Source of the DNA: Streptomyces bacillaris
Lineage (GTDB): Bacteria > Actinomycetota > Actinomycetes > Streptomycetales > Streptomycetaceae
DNA length: 64,000 bases
Reading direction: 5' to 3'
Assembly (NCBI RefSeq): GCF_003268675.1
Contig: NZ_CP029378.1
Location: forward strand, 6,696,001-6,760,000
A program made the translations under genes and the position numbers. The notes below the pieces were generated by a model, which made no database searches, was not told the origin of the DNA, and saw only the letters and a program-made list of their open reading frames with translations. Shown here piece by piece: positions 7,358 to 16,118 of the stretch (position 1 is the first letter of the stretch; each line of letters begins with the position of its first letter).

Positions 7358-8386
7358 ATGGTGGTACGCGCAGCGGTCGCAGGAGCGAGCGGATACGCCG
7401 GTGGTGAGCTGCTGCGACTTCTGCTCGCGCACCCCGGGGTCGAGATCGGGGCGCTCACCGGGCACTCCAACGCGGGCCAGACCCTCGGCTCGCTCCAGCC
7501 GCATCTGCGGCTGCTGGCCGACCGGGTGCTGGAGCCCACCACCGCCGAGGTGCTCGCCGGGCACGACGTCGTCTTCCTGGCGCTCCCGCACGGGCAGTCC
7601 GCCGCCGTCGCCGAGCAACTCGGGGACGAGGTGCTCGTGGTCGACATGGGGGCCGACTTCCGGCTCAAGGACGCGGGGGACTGGGAGACGTTCTACGGGT
7701 CCCCGCACGCCGGGACCTGGCCCTACGGGCTGCCCGAGCTGCCGGGCGGGCGGGACGCGCTCGCCGGGGTGAAGCGGATCGCCGTGCCGGGGTGCTATCC
7801 GACCGCCGTCTCGCTCGCGCTCTTCCCGGCGTACGAGGCCGGTATCGCCGAGCCGGAGGCCGTCGTCGTCGCCGCGTCCGGGACCTCCGGGGCAGGCAAG
7901 GCGGCCAAGCCGCATCTGCTCGGCTCCGAGGTGATGGGCAATATGACCCCGTACGGCGTCGGCGGCGGCCACCGCCACACGCCCGAGATGATCCAGAACC
8001 TCAGCGCCGCCGCCGGCCGGCCGGTCACCGTCTCCTTCACGCCCACCCTCGCCCCCATGGCGCGCGGCATCCTCGCCACGTGCAGCGCGAAGGCCACGCC
8101 GGGCGTGAGCGCGGAGGGCCTGCGGGCGGTGTACGAGAAGGCGTTCGCGGACGAGCCGTTCGTCGACCTCCTGCCCGAGGGGCAGTGGCCCGCCACGGCC
8201 TCCGTGTACGGCTCCAACGCCGTCCAGGTCCAGGTCGCGTACGACCCCGCCGCCGGGCGGATCGTCGTCGTCGCGGCCATCGACAACCTCGCCAAGGGCA
8301 CCGCGGGCGGCGCCCTCCAGAGCATGAACATCGCCCTCGGGCTCCCCGAGGGCACAGGTCTCTCGACGATCGGAGTCGCACCGTGA
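7358..8386 (+). CDS. argC: N-acetyl-gamma-glutamyl-phosphate reductase
   Basis: The 342-residue enzyme reduces N-acetylglutamyl phosphate to N-acetylglutamate semialdehyde with NADPH, the third step of arginine synthesis. The Rossmann motif is AAVAGASGYAGGELLRLL near the N-terminus, and the active-site cysteine sits in VPGCYPTAVSLAL around residue 147. The late segment AIDNLAKGTAGGALQSMN is also characteristic. ATG at 7358 is preferred over upstream in-frame starts because ACGAGGAGGG lies eight bases before it. First gene of argCJBDR; an 88-bp gap separates it from argJ. Confidence 0.97.
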   Translation: MVVRAAVAGASGYAGGELLRLLLAHPGVEIGALTGHSNAGQTLGSLQPHLRLLADRVLEPTTAEVLAGHDVVFLALPHGQSAAVAEQLGDEVLVVDMGADFRLKDAGDWETFYGSPHAGTWPYGLPELPGGRDALAGVKRIAVPGCYPTAVSLALFPAYEAGIAEPEAVVVAASGTSGAGKAAKPHLLGSEVMGNMTPYGVGGGHRHTPEMIQNLSAAAGRPVTVSFTPTLAPMARGILATCSAKATPGVSAEGLRAVYEKAFADEPFVDLLPEGQWPATASVYGSNAVQVQVAYDPAAGRIVVVAAIDNLAKGTAGGALQSMNIALGLPEGTGLSTIGVAP

Positions 8387-8474
8387 GCGTCGAGCGCGCA
8401 GCCGCCGGGCTGCCGAGGGCCACGAAAGCCGCGCCGCAGCGCCGCGCGGTCGGAGAAGCGAACAAGGAGATGCA

Positions 8475-9629
8475 GTGAGCGTCACGGCAGCACAGGGATT
8501 CTCGGCGGCGGGCGTCGCCGCGGGGATCAAGGAGAGCGGTAACCCGGACCTGGCCCTCGTGGTCAACCACGGGCCGCGTCGCGCCGCCGCGGGCGTCTTC
8601 ACCTCCAACCGCGTCAAGGCCGCTCCCGTGCTCTGGTCGGAGCAGGTCCTCAAGGGCGGCGCGGTCACCGCCGTCGTCCTCAACTCCGGTGGCGCCAACG
8701 CCTGTACGGGCCCCAAGGGGTTCCAGGACACCCACGCCACGGCCGAGAAGGTGGCCGAGGTGCTGGAGGGCCACAGCGCGGGCGAGGTCGCCGTCGCCTC
8801 CACCGGGCTCATCGGCATCCTGCTCCCCATGGACAAGCTCCTCCCGGGCATCGAGCAGGCCGCCGCCGCCCTCAGCGAGCACGGCGGCGAGAAGGCCGCC
8901 ATCGCCATCAAGACCACCGACACCGTCCACAAGACCGCCGTCGCGGGCGGCGACGGCTGGACCGTCGGCGGCATGGCCAAGGGCGCCGGAATGCTCGCCC
9001 CGGGCCTCGCCACCATGCTCGTCGTCCTCACCACCGACGCCGACGTGCCCGCCCCGCAGCTGGACGCCGCCCTCCGCGAGGCCACCCGGACCACCTTCGA
9101 CCGGGTCGACTCCGACGGCTGCATGTCCACCAACGACACCGTGCTGCTCCTCGCCTCCGGCGCCAGCGGCATCACCCCGGAGCAGGAGGCGTTCGCCGAG
9201 GCCGTACGGGCCGTCTGCGACGACCTCGCCCGGCAGCTCATCGGGGACGCCGAGGGCGCCTCCAAGGACATCCGGATCGAGGTGATCAACGCGGCCACCG
9301 AGGACGACGCCGTCGAGGTCGGCCGGTCCATCGCCCGTAACAACCTCCTCAAGTGCGCCATCCACGGCGAGGATCCCAACTGGGGCCGTGTCCTCTCCGC
9401 GATCGGCACGACGCAGGCGGCCTTCGAGCCGGACCAGCTCAACGTCGCCATCAACGACGTCTGGGTCTGCAAGAACGGCGGTGTGGGCGAGGACCGCGAC
9501 CTCGTCGACATGCGCTACCGGGAGGTCAGGATCACCGCCGACCTCGCCGCCGGTACCGAGTCCGCCGTCATCTGGGCCAACGACCTCACCGCGGACTACG
9601 TCCACGAGAACAGCGCGTACAGCTCATGA
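8475..9629 (+). CDS. argJ: Bifunctional ornithine acetyltransferase/N-acetylglutamate synthase
   Basis: The 384-residue ArgJ transfers acetyl from N-acetylornithine to glutamate, and in bifunctional forms also acetylates glutamate from acetyl-CoA. The precursor self-cleaves between Ala and Thr in the conserved motif seen here as APGLATMLVVLTTDAD near residue 180, giving alpha and beta chains. GTG at 8475 follows AAGGAGATGCA. The stop overlaps the argB start (ATGA at 9626-9629), so translation is coupled. Confidence 0.97.
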   Translation: MSVTAAQGFSAAGVAAGIKESGNPDLALVVNHGPRRAAAGVFTSNRVKAAPVLWSEQVLKGGAVTAVVLNSGGANACTGPKGFQDTHATAEKVAEVLEGHSAGEVAVASTGLIGILLPMDKLLPGIEQAAAALSEHGGEKAAIAIKTTDTVHKTAVAGGDGWTVGGMAKGAGMLAPGLATMLVVLTTDADVPAPQLDAALREATRTTFDRVDSDGCMSTNDTVLLLASGASGITPEQEAFAEAVRAVCDDLARQLIGDAEGASKDIRIEVINAATEDDAVEVGRSIARNNLLKCAIHGEDPNWGRVLSAIGTTQAAFEPDQLNVAINDVWVCKNGGVGEDRDLVDMRYREVRITADLAAGTESAVIWANDLTADYVHENSAYSS

Positions 9630-10564
9630 CGACGGCGCGGAAGCACACCGCACTCCCGAAGGCGCAGACCCTCATCGAGGCGCTGCCCTGGCTGACCCGG
9701 CACCACGGCAAGACCGTCGTCATCAAGTTCGGCGGCAACGCCATGATCGACGAGGAGCTGAAGGCCGCGTTCGCCCAGGACGTCGTCTTCCTGCGCCACG
9801 CCGGCCTCAAGCCCGTCGTCGTGCACGGCGGCGGGCCCCAGATCAGCGCCCAGCTCGACAAACAGGGCCTGGTCAGCGAGTTCAAGGCCGGGCTGCGCGT
9901 CACCACGCCCGAGGCGATGGACGTCGTACGGATGGTCCTCGCCGGACAGGTCCAGCGCGAACTGGTCGGCCTCCTCAACCAGCACGGCCCCCTCGCCGTC
10001 GGCATGACCGGCGAGGACGCCCACACCATCACCGCCACCCAGCACCGGCCCACCATCGACGGCGAGTCCGTCGACATCGGCCGGGTCGGGGAGATCACCG
10101 CCATCGACACCGGGGCCATCCAGGCGCTCCTGGACGACGGCCGCATCCCGGTCGTCTCCTCCATCGCCCGCTCCGCCGACGACCACCACGTCTACAACGT
10201 CAACGCCGACACCGCGGCCGCCGCGCTCGCCGCGGCCCTGAACGCCGAGACGCTGATGGTCCTCACGGACGTCGAGGGGCTGTACGAGGACTGGCCCAAC
10301 AGCGACGACGTGATCAGCCGGCTCACCGCGAGCGAGCTGGAGAAGCTGCTGCCCGAGCTGTCCAGCGGCATGGTCCCCAAGATGCAGGGCTGCCTCCACG
10401 CCGTACGCAACGGCGTCGAGACCGCCCGCGTCATCGACGGCCGGGTGCAGCACTCGATCCTGCTGGAGATCTTCACCGACGAGGGCATCGGCACGATGGT
10501 CGTGCCCGACGCTCCCATCGCCGTACACACAGGGCCTGAACAGTTCGAACTGGGGGAATCATGA
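9626..10564 (+). CDS. argB: Acetylglutamate kinase
   Basis: The 312-residue amino-acid kinase phosphorylates N-acetylglutamate, usually the arginine-feedback-controlled step in organisms with an ArgJ cycle. The ATP/phosphate loop KFGGNAMID lies near residue 34 and the substrate loop VVVHGGGPQIS near 62; VNADTAAAALAAAL and the metal-site region LTDVEGLY follow. The N-terminal ~20-residue helix seen here is the type that mediates hexamer formation in arginine-inhibited enzymes, so feedback inhibition is likely (inference). It overlaps argJ and argD by 4 bp each. Confidence 0.97.
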   Translation: MTTARKHTALPKAQTLIEALPWLTRHHGKTVVIKFGGNAMIDEELKAAFAQDVVFLRHAGLKPVVVHGGGPQISAQLDKQGLVSEFKAGLRVTTPEAMDVVRMVLAGQVQRELVGLLNQHGPLAVGMTGEDAHTITATQHRPTIDGESVDIGRVGEITAIDTGAIQALLDDGRIPVVSSIARSADDHHVYNVNADTAAAALAAALNAETLMVLTDVEGLYEDWPNSDDVISRLTASELEKLLPELSSGMVPKMQGCLHAVRNGVETARVIDGRVQHSILLEIFTDEGIGTMVVPDAPIAVHTGPEQFELGES

Positions 10565-11781
10565 CGACCGGCACCGGAACCGGAACCGAGGCCGCGGGAC
10601 TCACCGCGCGCTGGCAGGGCGTGCTGATGGACAACTACGGCACCCCCCGGCTGCCCCTCGTCCGTGGCGAGGGCGCCCATGTCTGGGACGAGGACGGCAC
10701 CCGCTACCTCGACTTCGTCGGCGGCATCGCGGTCAACGCCCTCGGCCACGCGCACCCGGCCGTCGTCGAGGCCGTCTCCACCCAGGTGGCCTCCCTCGGC
10801 CATGTGTCGAACCTCTTCATCGCGGAGCCGCCGGTCGCCCTCGCGGAGCGGCTGCTCCAGCTCTTCGGCCGCCAGGGCCGGGTCTTCTTCGCCAACTCCG
10901 GCGCGGAGGCCAACGAAGCCGCGTTCAAGATCGGCCGGCTGACCGGGCGCACCCACCTGGTCGCCACCGACGGGGGCTTCCACGGCCGGACGATGGGCGC
11001 CCTCGCGCTGACCGGCCAGCCGGGGAAGCAGGAGCCGTTCCGGCCGCTCCCCGGTGATGTCACCCATGTCCCCTACGGGGACGTGGACGCCCTGCGCGCG
11101 GCCGTCACCACCGACACCGCCCTGGTGATCATCGAGCCGGTCCAGGGCGAGAACGGGGTCGTCGTCCCGCCCAAGGGCTACCTGGAGGCCGCCCGCGAGA
11201 TCACCCGCGCCACCGGCACGCTCCTCGTCCTGGACGAGGTGCAGACCGGGATCGGGCGCTGCGGCCAGTGGTTCGAGCACCAGGCCCACCAGGGCGTCGA
11301 GCCGGACATCGTCACCCTCGCCAAGGGGCTCGGCGGCGGGCTGCCGATCGGCGCGACCGTCGCCTTCGGCCCGGCCGCCGACCTGCTGAAGCCCGGCCAC
11401 CATGGCACCACCTTCGGCGGCAACCCGGTCGCCTGCGCCGCCGGACTCGCCGTCCTGGACACCCTCGCGGCCGACGGCGTGCTCGACCAGGTCAAGCGGC
11501 TCGGGGAGAAGATCCGCGACGGCGTGGAGGCGCTGGGACACCCGCTGGTCTCCCATGTCCGCGGGAGCGGCCTGCTGCTGGGTATCGTGCTCACCGGACC
11601 CCTCGCACCGCAGGTGCAGCAGGCGGCCCAGGGAGCCGGCCTCCTGGTGAACGCGCCCGCCCCCGATGTCGTACGGCTCATGCCGCCGCTGATCATCGGT
11701 GACGCGGAGGTGGACGCGTTCCTGGAGATCCTGCCGGGCGCTCTCGACGCGGCACACGGGGACGGACGATCCGGAGCATGA
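10561..11781 (+). CDS. argD: Acetylornithine aminotransferase
   Basis: The 406-residue class III PLP aminotransferase converts N-acetylglutamate semialdehyde to N-acetylornithine with glutamate. Motifs are FANSGAEANEAAFK, IIEPVQGENGVV, the PLP-contact Asp in LDEVQTGIGRCGQWF, and the Schiff-base lysine in LAKGLGGGLPIGA. Length fits the family. ATG at 10561 overlaps the argB stop. The dialkylglycine-like family also includes succinylornithine and GABA transaminases, but position in the arg operon decides the role. Confidence 0.96.
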   Translation: MTTGTGTGTEAAGLTARWQGVLMDNYGTPRLPLVRGEGAHVWDEDGTRYLDFVGGIAVNALGHAHPAVVEAVSTQVASLGHVSNLFIAEPPVALAERLLQLFGRQGRVFFANSGAEANEAAFKIGRLTGRTHLVATDGGFHGRTMGALALTGQPGKQEPFRPLPGDVTHVPYGDVDALRAAVTTDTALVIIEPVQGENGVVVPPKGYLEAAREITRATGTLLVLDEVQTGIGRCGQWFEHQAHQGVEPDIVTLAKGLGGGLPIGATVAFGPAADLLKPGHHGTTFGGNPVACAAGLAVLDTLAADGVLDQVKRLGEKIRDGVEALGHPLVSHVRGSGLLLGIVLTGPLAPQVQQAAQGAGLLVNAPAPDVVRLMPPLIIGDAEVDAFLEILPGALDAAHGDGRSGA

Positions 11782-11806
11782 CCCTCCGGAGAATGAGGCG
11801 ACGACG

Positions 11807-12343
11807 ATGACCGAGGCGCAGGAGACCGAGCACGGCGGACCGTCCGTGCCGCAGACCCGCACCGCCCGCCACCGCCGGATCGTGGACATCCTGAACCGGC
11901 AGCCGGTCCGCTCGCAGAGCCAGCTGGCCAAGCTCCTCGCCGACGACGGGCTGAGCGTCACCCAGGCGACGCTCTCCCGCGACCTCGACGAGCTGGGCGC
12001 GGTCAAGATCCGCAACACCGGCGGCGAGCTGATCTACGCGGTGCCCAGCGAGGGCGGCTTCCGCACCCCGCAGGCCCCGCTCGGCGGCTCGGCCAAGGAG
12101 GAGCGGATGCGCCGGCTCTCGGCCGAACTGCTCATCTCGGCCGAGGCCTCGGCCAACCTGGTGGTGCTCCGCACGCCGCCGGGCGCCGCCCAGTTCCTCG
12201 CCTCGGCCATCGACCAGGCCGAACTGCACGACATCCTCGGCACCATCGCGGGCGACGACACGCTGATGCTCATCAGTCGCGACCCCCACGGTGGCCAGGC
12301 CCTCGCCGACCATCTGCTGAGGCTCGCTCAGAACGACCGCTGA
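11807..12343 (+). CDS. argR: Arginine repressor ArgR
   Basis: The 178-residue ArgR represses arginine synthesis when arginine is bound. Residues about 20-90 are the winged helix domain (RIVDILNRQPVRSQSQLAKLL, VTQATLSRDLDELGAVK). Residues about 105-175 are the arginine-binding hexamerisation domain with GTIAGDDTLMLI, the aspartates that contact arginine. ATG at 11807 follows a GAGGCGACGACG spacer. It lies last in argCJBDR, so it is autoregulated through the argC promoter; argG carries a second likely target. Its stop faces the L,D-transpeptidase stop ten bases away. Confidence 0.96.
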   Translation: MTEAQETEHGGPSVPQTRTARHRRIVDILNRQPVRSQSQLAKLLADDGLSVTQATLSRDLDELGAVKIRNTGGELIYAVPSEGGFRTPQAPLGGSAKEERMRRLSAELLISAEASANLVVLRTPPGAAQFLASAIDQAELHDILGTIAGDDTLMLISRDPHGGQALADHLLRLAQNDR

Positions 12344-12353
12344 GCCGCCCCGT

Positions 12354-13061
12354 TCAGTACCGCGTGATCGCGGTCGGGCCCGACGAGGTCCCGACCGCGA
12401 TGTGCGGCCGCCGCTCCGGCCGCACCCAGGCCAGGATCTCCGCCATGGCCTCCGCCGGGACCGAGACACAACCCGCCGTCGCCCCGCGCCCGTTCACGTG
12501 CAGGAAGATCCCGGCGCCCCGGCCGCGTACCGGACGGTCGTAGTTGAAACCGATCACCAGCGCGCGGGCGTACTGCGTCCCGTACGTGACCAGCTGCTCG
12601 GCCTCGTCCGCCCGGCAGTGGTCCGGCCGGGGCTCCACCCAGCGGTTGTACGCGCGCGAGGCGTTGTCCTGGCACCACCACGAGTCGTCGTTCACCTTGC
12701 GGTACGGATACCGCGTCCCCGCCGGGGCGTCCTCGATGCCGAACGCGTACGGCAGGTCGTACAGCCCCGTCGGCGTGGTGCTGGTGCCCTGCTCCCGGCT
12801 CGCCCCCTCGGCCAGCCCGTTCGCCCCGAACCGCGCGGGGGCCGAGCCCTTCTCCACCCACCGGCCCCCGCGCCGCTCCCACCAGGTCACCGTGCCGGTG
12901 GTCGAGCCGGTGTCGGGGGCCTCGGCCGTGATCAGCTGCGAACCACCGCCGGTGTCCGCCAGCCGGTACGGGAGCGGCGGCGGGGTGTCGGCGGGCGCGG
13001 CCCCGAGGGAGCCGGTGGCCAGGGCGAGGAGGACGGCGAGGGTCAGCAGAGGTCGGCGCAT
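12354..13061 (-). CDS. Secreted L,D-transpeptidase (YkuD fold)
   Basis: A 235-residue protein with a Sec signal peptide (MRRPLLTLAVLLALATGSLG, cleavage near GAAPA). The YkuD catalytic motif is HVNGRGATAGCVSVP, with His188 and nucleophile Cys198. It also has conserved FGIEDAPAGTRYPYR and WWCQDNASRAYNRW segments seen in actinobacterial members. L,D-transpeptidases make 3-3 crosslinks in peptidoglycan or attach proteins to it; this short, single-domain type lacks a substrate-recognition Ig domain, so a variant activity is possible. ATG at 13061 is used because longer frames enter the argG promoter region. Confidence 0.85.
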   Translation of the reverse strand: MRRPLLTLAVLLALATGSLGAAPADTPPPLPYRLADTGGGSQLITAEAPDTGSTTGTVTWWERRGGRWVEKGSAPARFGANGLAEGASREQGTSTTPTGLYDLPYAFGIEDAPAGTRYPYRKVNDDSWWCQDNASRAYNRWVEPRPDHCRADEAEQLVTYGTQYARALVIGFNYDRPVRGRGAGIFLHVNGRGATAGCVSVPAEAMAEILAWVRPERRPHIAVGTSSGPTAITRY

Positions 13062-13171
13062 GTCCGGACCGTACGGCGGCCGGAGCCGACGCCCCACTGG
13101 ACCTGCTCCGTACGGCTCAGTGCGGCCATTCGCGGGCGATACACCCGTATGCACCGCCCTGACCTGCTGCT

Positions 13172-13200
13172 TTGACAAAGCATACGGACCACTGCATAGT
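13172..13200 (+). promoter_or_regulatory. argG promoter overlapped by ArgR-type boxes
   Basis: TTGACA (13172-13177), 17-bp spacer, CATAGT (13195-13200). The segment GCATACGGACCACTGCATAG and the following TGCATAGTTATACCCATCA resemble two tandem ARG boxes and lie over the -10 and start site, the same arrangement as at argC. Confidence 0.68.
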
Positions 13201-13236
13201 TATACCCATCAGTGATTGCACCGTAAGGAGAAACCC

Positions 13237-14433
13237 GTGACCGAGCGCGTCGTACTCGCCTACTCGGGCGGCCTGGACACCTCCGTCGCCATCGGCTGGA
13301 TCGCCGAGGAGACGGGCGCCGAGGTCATCGCCGTTGCCGTGGACGTCGGCCAGGGCGGCGAGGACCTGGACGTCATCCGCAAGCGCGCGCTCGCCTGCGG
13401 TGCCGTCGAAGCCGAGGTCGCGGATGCCAAGGACGAGTTCGCCGAGGAGTACTGCCTCCCGGCGATCAAGGCCAACGCCCTCTACATGGACCGCTATCCG
13501 CTGGTCTCGGCGCTCTCCCGGCCGACCATCGTCAAGCACCTCGTCGCCGCCGCCAAGAAGCACAACGCCGGGATCGTGGCCCACGGCTGCACCGGCAAGG
13601 GCAACGACCAGGTCCGCTTCGAGGCCGGTATCTCCGCGCTCGGCCCCGACCTCAAGTGCATCGCCCCGGTCCGGGACTACGCGATGACCCGGGACAAGGC
13701 CATCGCCTTCTGCGAGGAGAAGAACCTCCCGATCGCCACCACCAAGAAGTCCCCGTACTCCATCGACCAGAACGTCTTCGGACGGGCCGTCGAGACGGGC
13801 TTCCTGGAGGACATCTGGAACGCGCCGATCGAGGACATCTACGAGTACACCTCCAACCCCGCCACCCCGCGCGAGGCCGACGAGGTCGTCATCTCCTTCA
13901 AGGAGGGCGTCCCGGTCGCCATCGACGGCCGGCCCGTCACCGTCCTCCAGGCGATCCAGCAGCTCAACGAGCGGGCCGGCGCCCAGGGCATCGGCCGGAT
14001 CGACATGGTCGAGGACCGGCTCGTGGGCATCAAGTCCCGTGAGGTGTACGAGGCGCCCGGCGCGATCGCGCTGATCACCGCCCACCAGGAGCTGGAGAAC
14101 GTCACCGTCGAGCGCGAGCTGGCCCGCTACAAGCGGCAGGTCGAGCAGCGGTGGGGCGAGATGGTCTACGACGGCCTCTGGTTCTCCCCGCTCAAGCGGG
14201 CCCTGGACGGCTTCATCAACGAGGCCAACCAGCACGTCACCGGCGACATCCGGATGACCCTGCACGCGGGCCGCGCCGTCGTCACCGGCCGGAGGTCCGA
14301 GGAGTCGCTCTACGACTTCAACCTCGCCACCTACGACTCGGGCGACACCTTCGACCAGTCCAAGGCGCAGGGCTTCATCGAGATCTTCGGCCTCTCCTCG
14401 AAGATCGCCGCAAAGCGTGATCTGCAGGCATAG
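13237..14433 (+). CDS. argG: Argininosuccinate synthase
   Basis: The 398-residue enzyme joins citrulline and aspartate using ATP. The N-terminal P-loop-like AYSGGLDTSVAIGW is the PP-ATPase motif, and HGCTGKGNDQVRFE, SIDQNVFGRAVETG and the C-terminal LYDFNLATYDSGD are characteristic. GTG at 13237 is chosen because TAAGGAG lies seven bases upstream; a TTG at 13216 is further out without a site. It has its own ArgR-type promoter and is followed after 122 bp by argH on the same strand. Confidence 0.97.
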   Translation: MTERVVLAYSGGLDTSVAIGWIAEETGAEVIAVAVDVGQGGEDLDVIRKRALACGAVEAEVADAKDEFAEEYCLPAIKANALYMDRYPLVSALSRPTIVKHLVAAAKKHNAGIVAHGCTGKGNDQVRFEAGISALGPDLKCIAPVRDYAMTRDKAIAFCEEKNLPIATTKKSPYSIDQNVFGRAVETGFLEDIWNAPIEDIYEYTSNPATPREADEVVISFKEGVPVAIDGRPVTVLQAIQQLNERAGAQGIGRIDMVEDRLVGIKSREVYEAPGAIALITAHQELENVTVERELARYKRQVEQRWGEMVYDGLWFSPLKRALDGFINEANQHVTGDIRMTLHAGRAVVTGRRSEESLYDFNLATYDSGDTFDQSKAQGFIEIFGLSSKIAAKRDLQA

Positions 14434-14471
14434 CCTGACGCGTACCTCGCCCGACCCCTTCTCGTTGTACA

Positions 14472-14506
14472 GCCGCCTCCCCGTCGTCACGTGGCAGGGA
14501 GGCGGC
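14472..14506 (+). terminator. Hairpin between argG and argH
   Basis: Perfect 10-bp stem GCCGCCTCCC / GGGAGGCGGC with a 15-nt loop. It may end or attenuate argG transcripts, or only protect the 3' end of the argG message, since argH lies 50 bp downstream. Confidence 0.6.
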
Positions 14507-14555
14507 CGCATATCCGCACCTTGGCCCCACGCCTTTGCCTTTTGAGGAGCACGCA

Positions 14556-15983
14556 GTGAGCAGCAACAACGGTGACGTCCGGCTCTGGGGCGCGCGTTTC
14601 GCCGACGGACCGGCCGAGGCGCTGGCCAACCTGTCCGCCTCCGTCCACTTCGACTGGCGGCTCGCCCCGTACGACATCGCCGGCTCCCGCGCCCACGCCC
14701 GCGTCCTGAACAAGGCGGGCCTGCTCACCGAGGACGAGCTGAACCGGATGCTCGCCGGGCTCGACCAGCTCGAAGCCGATGTCGCGGACGGCTCCTTCAC
14801 CGGGACCATCGCGGACGAGGACGTCCACACCGCGCTGGAGCGCGGGCTCCTGGAGCGGCTCGGCCCCGACCTCGGCGGCAAGCTGCGCGCCGGGCGGTCC
14901 CGGAACGACCAGATCGCCACGCTCTTCCGGATGTACCTGCGCGACCACGCCCGGATCATCGGCGGCCTGATCGCGGACCTCCAGGGCGCCCTGGTCGGTC
15001 TCGCGGAGGCCCACCCGGACGTGGCGATGCCCGGCCGCACCCACCTCCAGCACGCCCAGCCGGTGCTCTTCGCCCACCATGTGCTCGCCCACGTCCAGTC
15101 CCTGTCCCGGGACGCCGAGCGGCTGCGCCAGTGGGACGAGCGCACGGCCGTCTCCCCGTACGGCTCCGGGGCGCTCGCCGGATCGTCGCTCGGGCTCGAC
15201 CCCGAGGCGGTCGCCGCCGACCTCGGCTTCGAGCACGGTTCGGTCGGCAACTCCATCGACGGCACCGCCTCGCGGGACTTCGTCGCGGAGTTCGCGTTCA
15301 TCACCGCGATGATCGGGGTCAACCTCTCCCGGATCGCCGAGGAGATCATCATCTGGAACACGAAGGAGTTCTCCTTCGTCACCCTCCACGACGCCTTCTC
15401 CACCGGCTCCTCGATCATGCCGCAGAAGAAGAACCCGGACATCGCGGAGCTGGCCCGGGGCAAGTCCGGCCGCCTCATCGGCAATCTGACCGGCCTCCTC
15501 GCCACCCTCAAGGCGCTCCCGCTCGCGTACAACCGGGACCTCCAGGAGGACAAGGAGCCCGTCTTCGACTCCTGCGACCAGCTCGAAGTCCTGCTCCCCG
15601 CCTTCACCGGCATGATGGCCACCCTCACCGTCAACCGCGAGCGCATGGAGGAGCTGGCCCCGGCCGGGTTCTCGCTCGCCACCGACATCGCGGAGTGGCT
15701 GGTCCGCCAGGGCGTGCCCTTCCGGGTCGCCCACGAGGTCGCGGGCGCCTGCGTCAAGGAGTGCGAGCAGCACGGCATCGAGCTGGACCAGCTCACCGAC
15801 GAGCAGTTCGCGAAGATCTCCGAGCACCTCACCCCCGAGGTCCGCACGGTCCTCAACGTGCGCGGCGCCCTCGCCTCCCGCAGCGGCCGGGGCGGCACGG
15901 CCCCCTCCGCCGTCGCCGTACAGCTCGCCGAGGTGAAGAAGGACCTGGAGGCCCAGCAGGCCTGGGCCGGTGCCCGCCGGTAG
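14556..15983 (+). CDS. argH: Argininosuccinate lyase
   Basis: The 475-residue member of the fumarase/aspartase superfamily splits argininosuccinate into arginine and fumarate. The signature is GSSIMPQKKNPDIAEL with the flexible loop that carries the catalytic serine; SRNDQIAT and GRTHLQHAQPV are further superfamily motifs. GTG at 14556 follows TTTTGAGGAGCACGCA. It completes arginine synthesis with argG. A 20-bp perfect hairpin ends the transcript. Confidence 0.97.
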   Translation: MSSNNGDVRLWGARFADGPAEALANLSASVHFDWRLAPYDIAGSRAHARVLNKAGLLTEDELNRMLAGLDQLEADVADGSFTGTIADEDVHTALERGLLERLGPDLGGKLRAGRSRNDQIATLFRMYLRDHARIIGGLIADLQGALVGLAEAHPDVAMPGRTHLQHAQPVLFAHHVLAHVQSLSRDAERLRQWDERTAVSPYGSGALAGSSLGLDPEAVAADLGFEHGSVGNSIDGTASRDFVAEFAFITAMIGVNLSRIAEEIIIWNTKEFSFVTLHDAFSTGSSIMPQKKNPDIAELARGKSGRLIGNLTGLLATLKALPLAYNRDLQEDKEPVFDSCDQLEVLLPAFTGMMATLTVNRERMEELAPAGFSLATDIAEWLVRQGVPFRVAHEVAGACVKECEQHGIELDQLTDEQFAKISEHLTPEVRTVLNVRGALASRSGRGGTAPSAVAVQLAEVKKDLEAQQAWAGARR

Positions 15984-15996
15984 GCCGGAGCGGGCC

Positions 15997-16041
15997 CGGC
16001 ACCGTACGTACGGGGGTGGCGCCCCCGTACGTACGGTGCCG
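15997..16041 (+). terminator. Very strong terminator after argH
   Basis: A perfect 20-bp stem (CGGCACCGTACGTACGGGGG and its complement) with a five-base loop TGGCG, starting 14 bases after the argH stop. Confidence 0.9.
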
Positions 16042-16118
16042 TCGCAGGTGTACGGAGAGGGGCGCGGGCTACGTTGACCGGGGTAGGAGTATCCGCAACC
16101 GACCCCGAGGAGCCCGCG

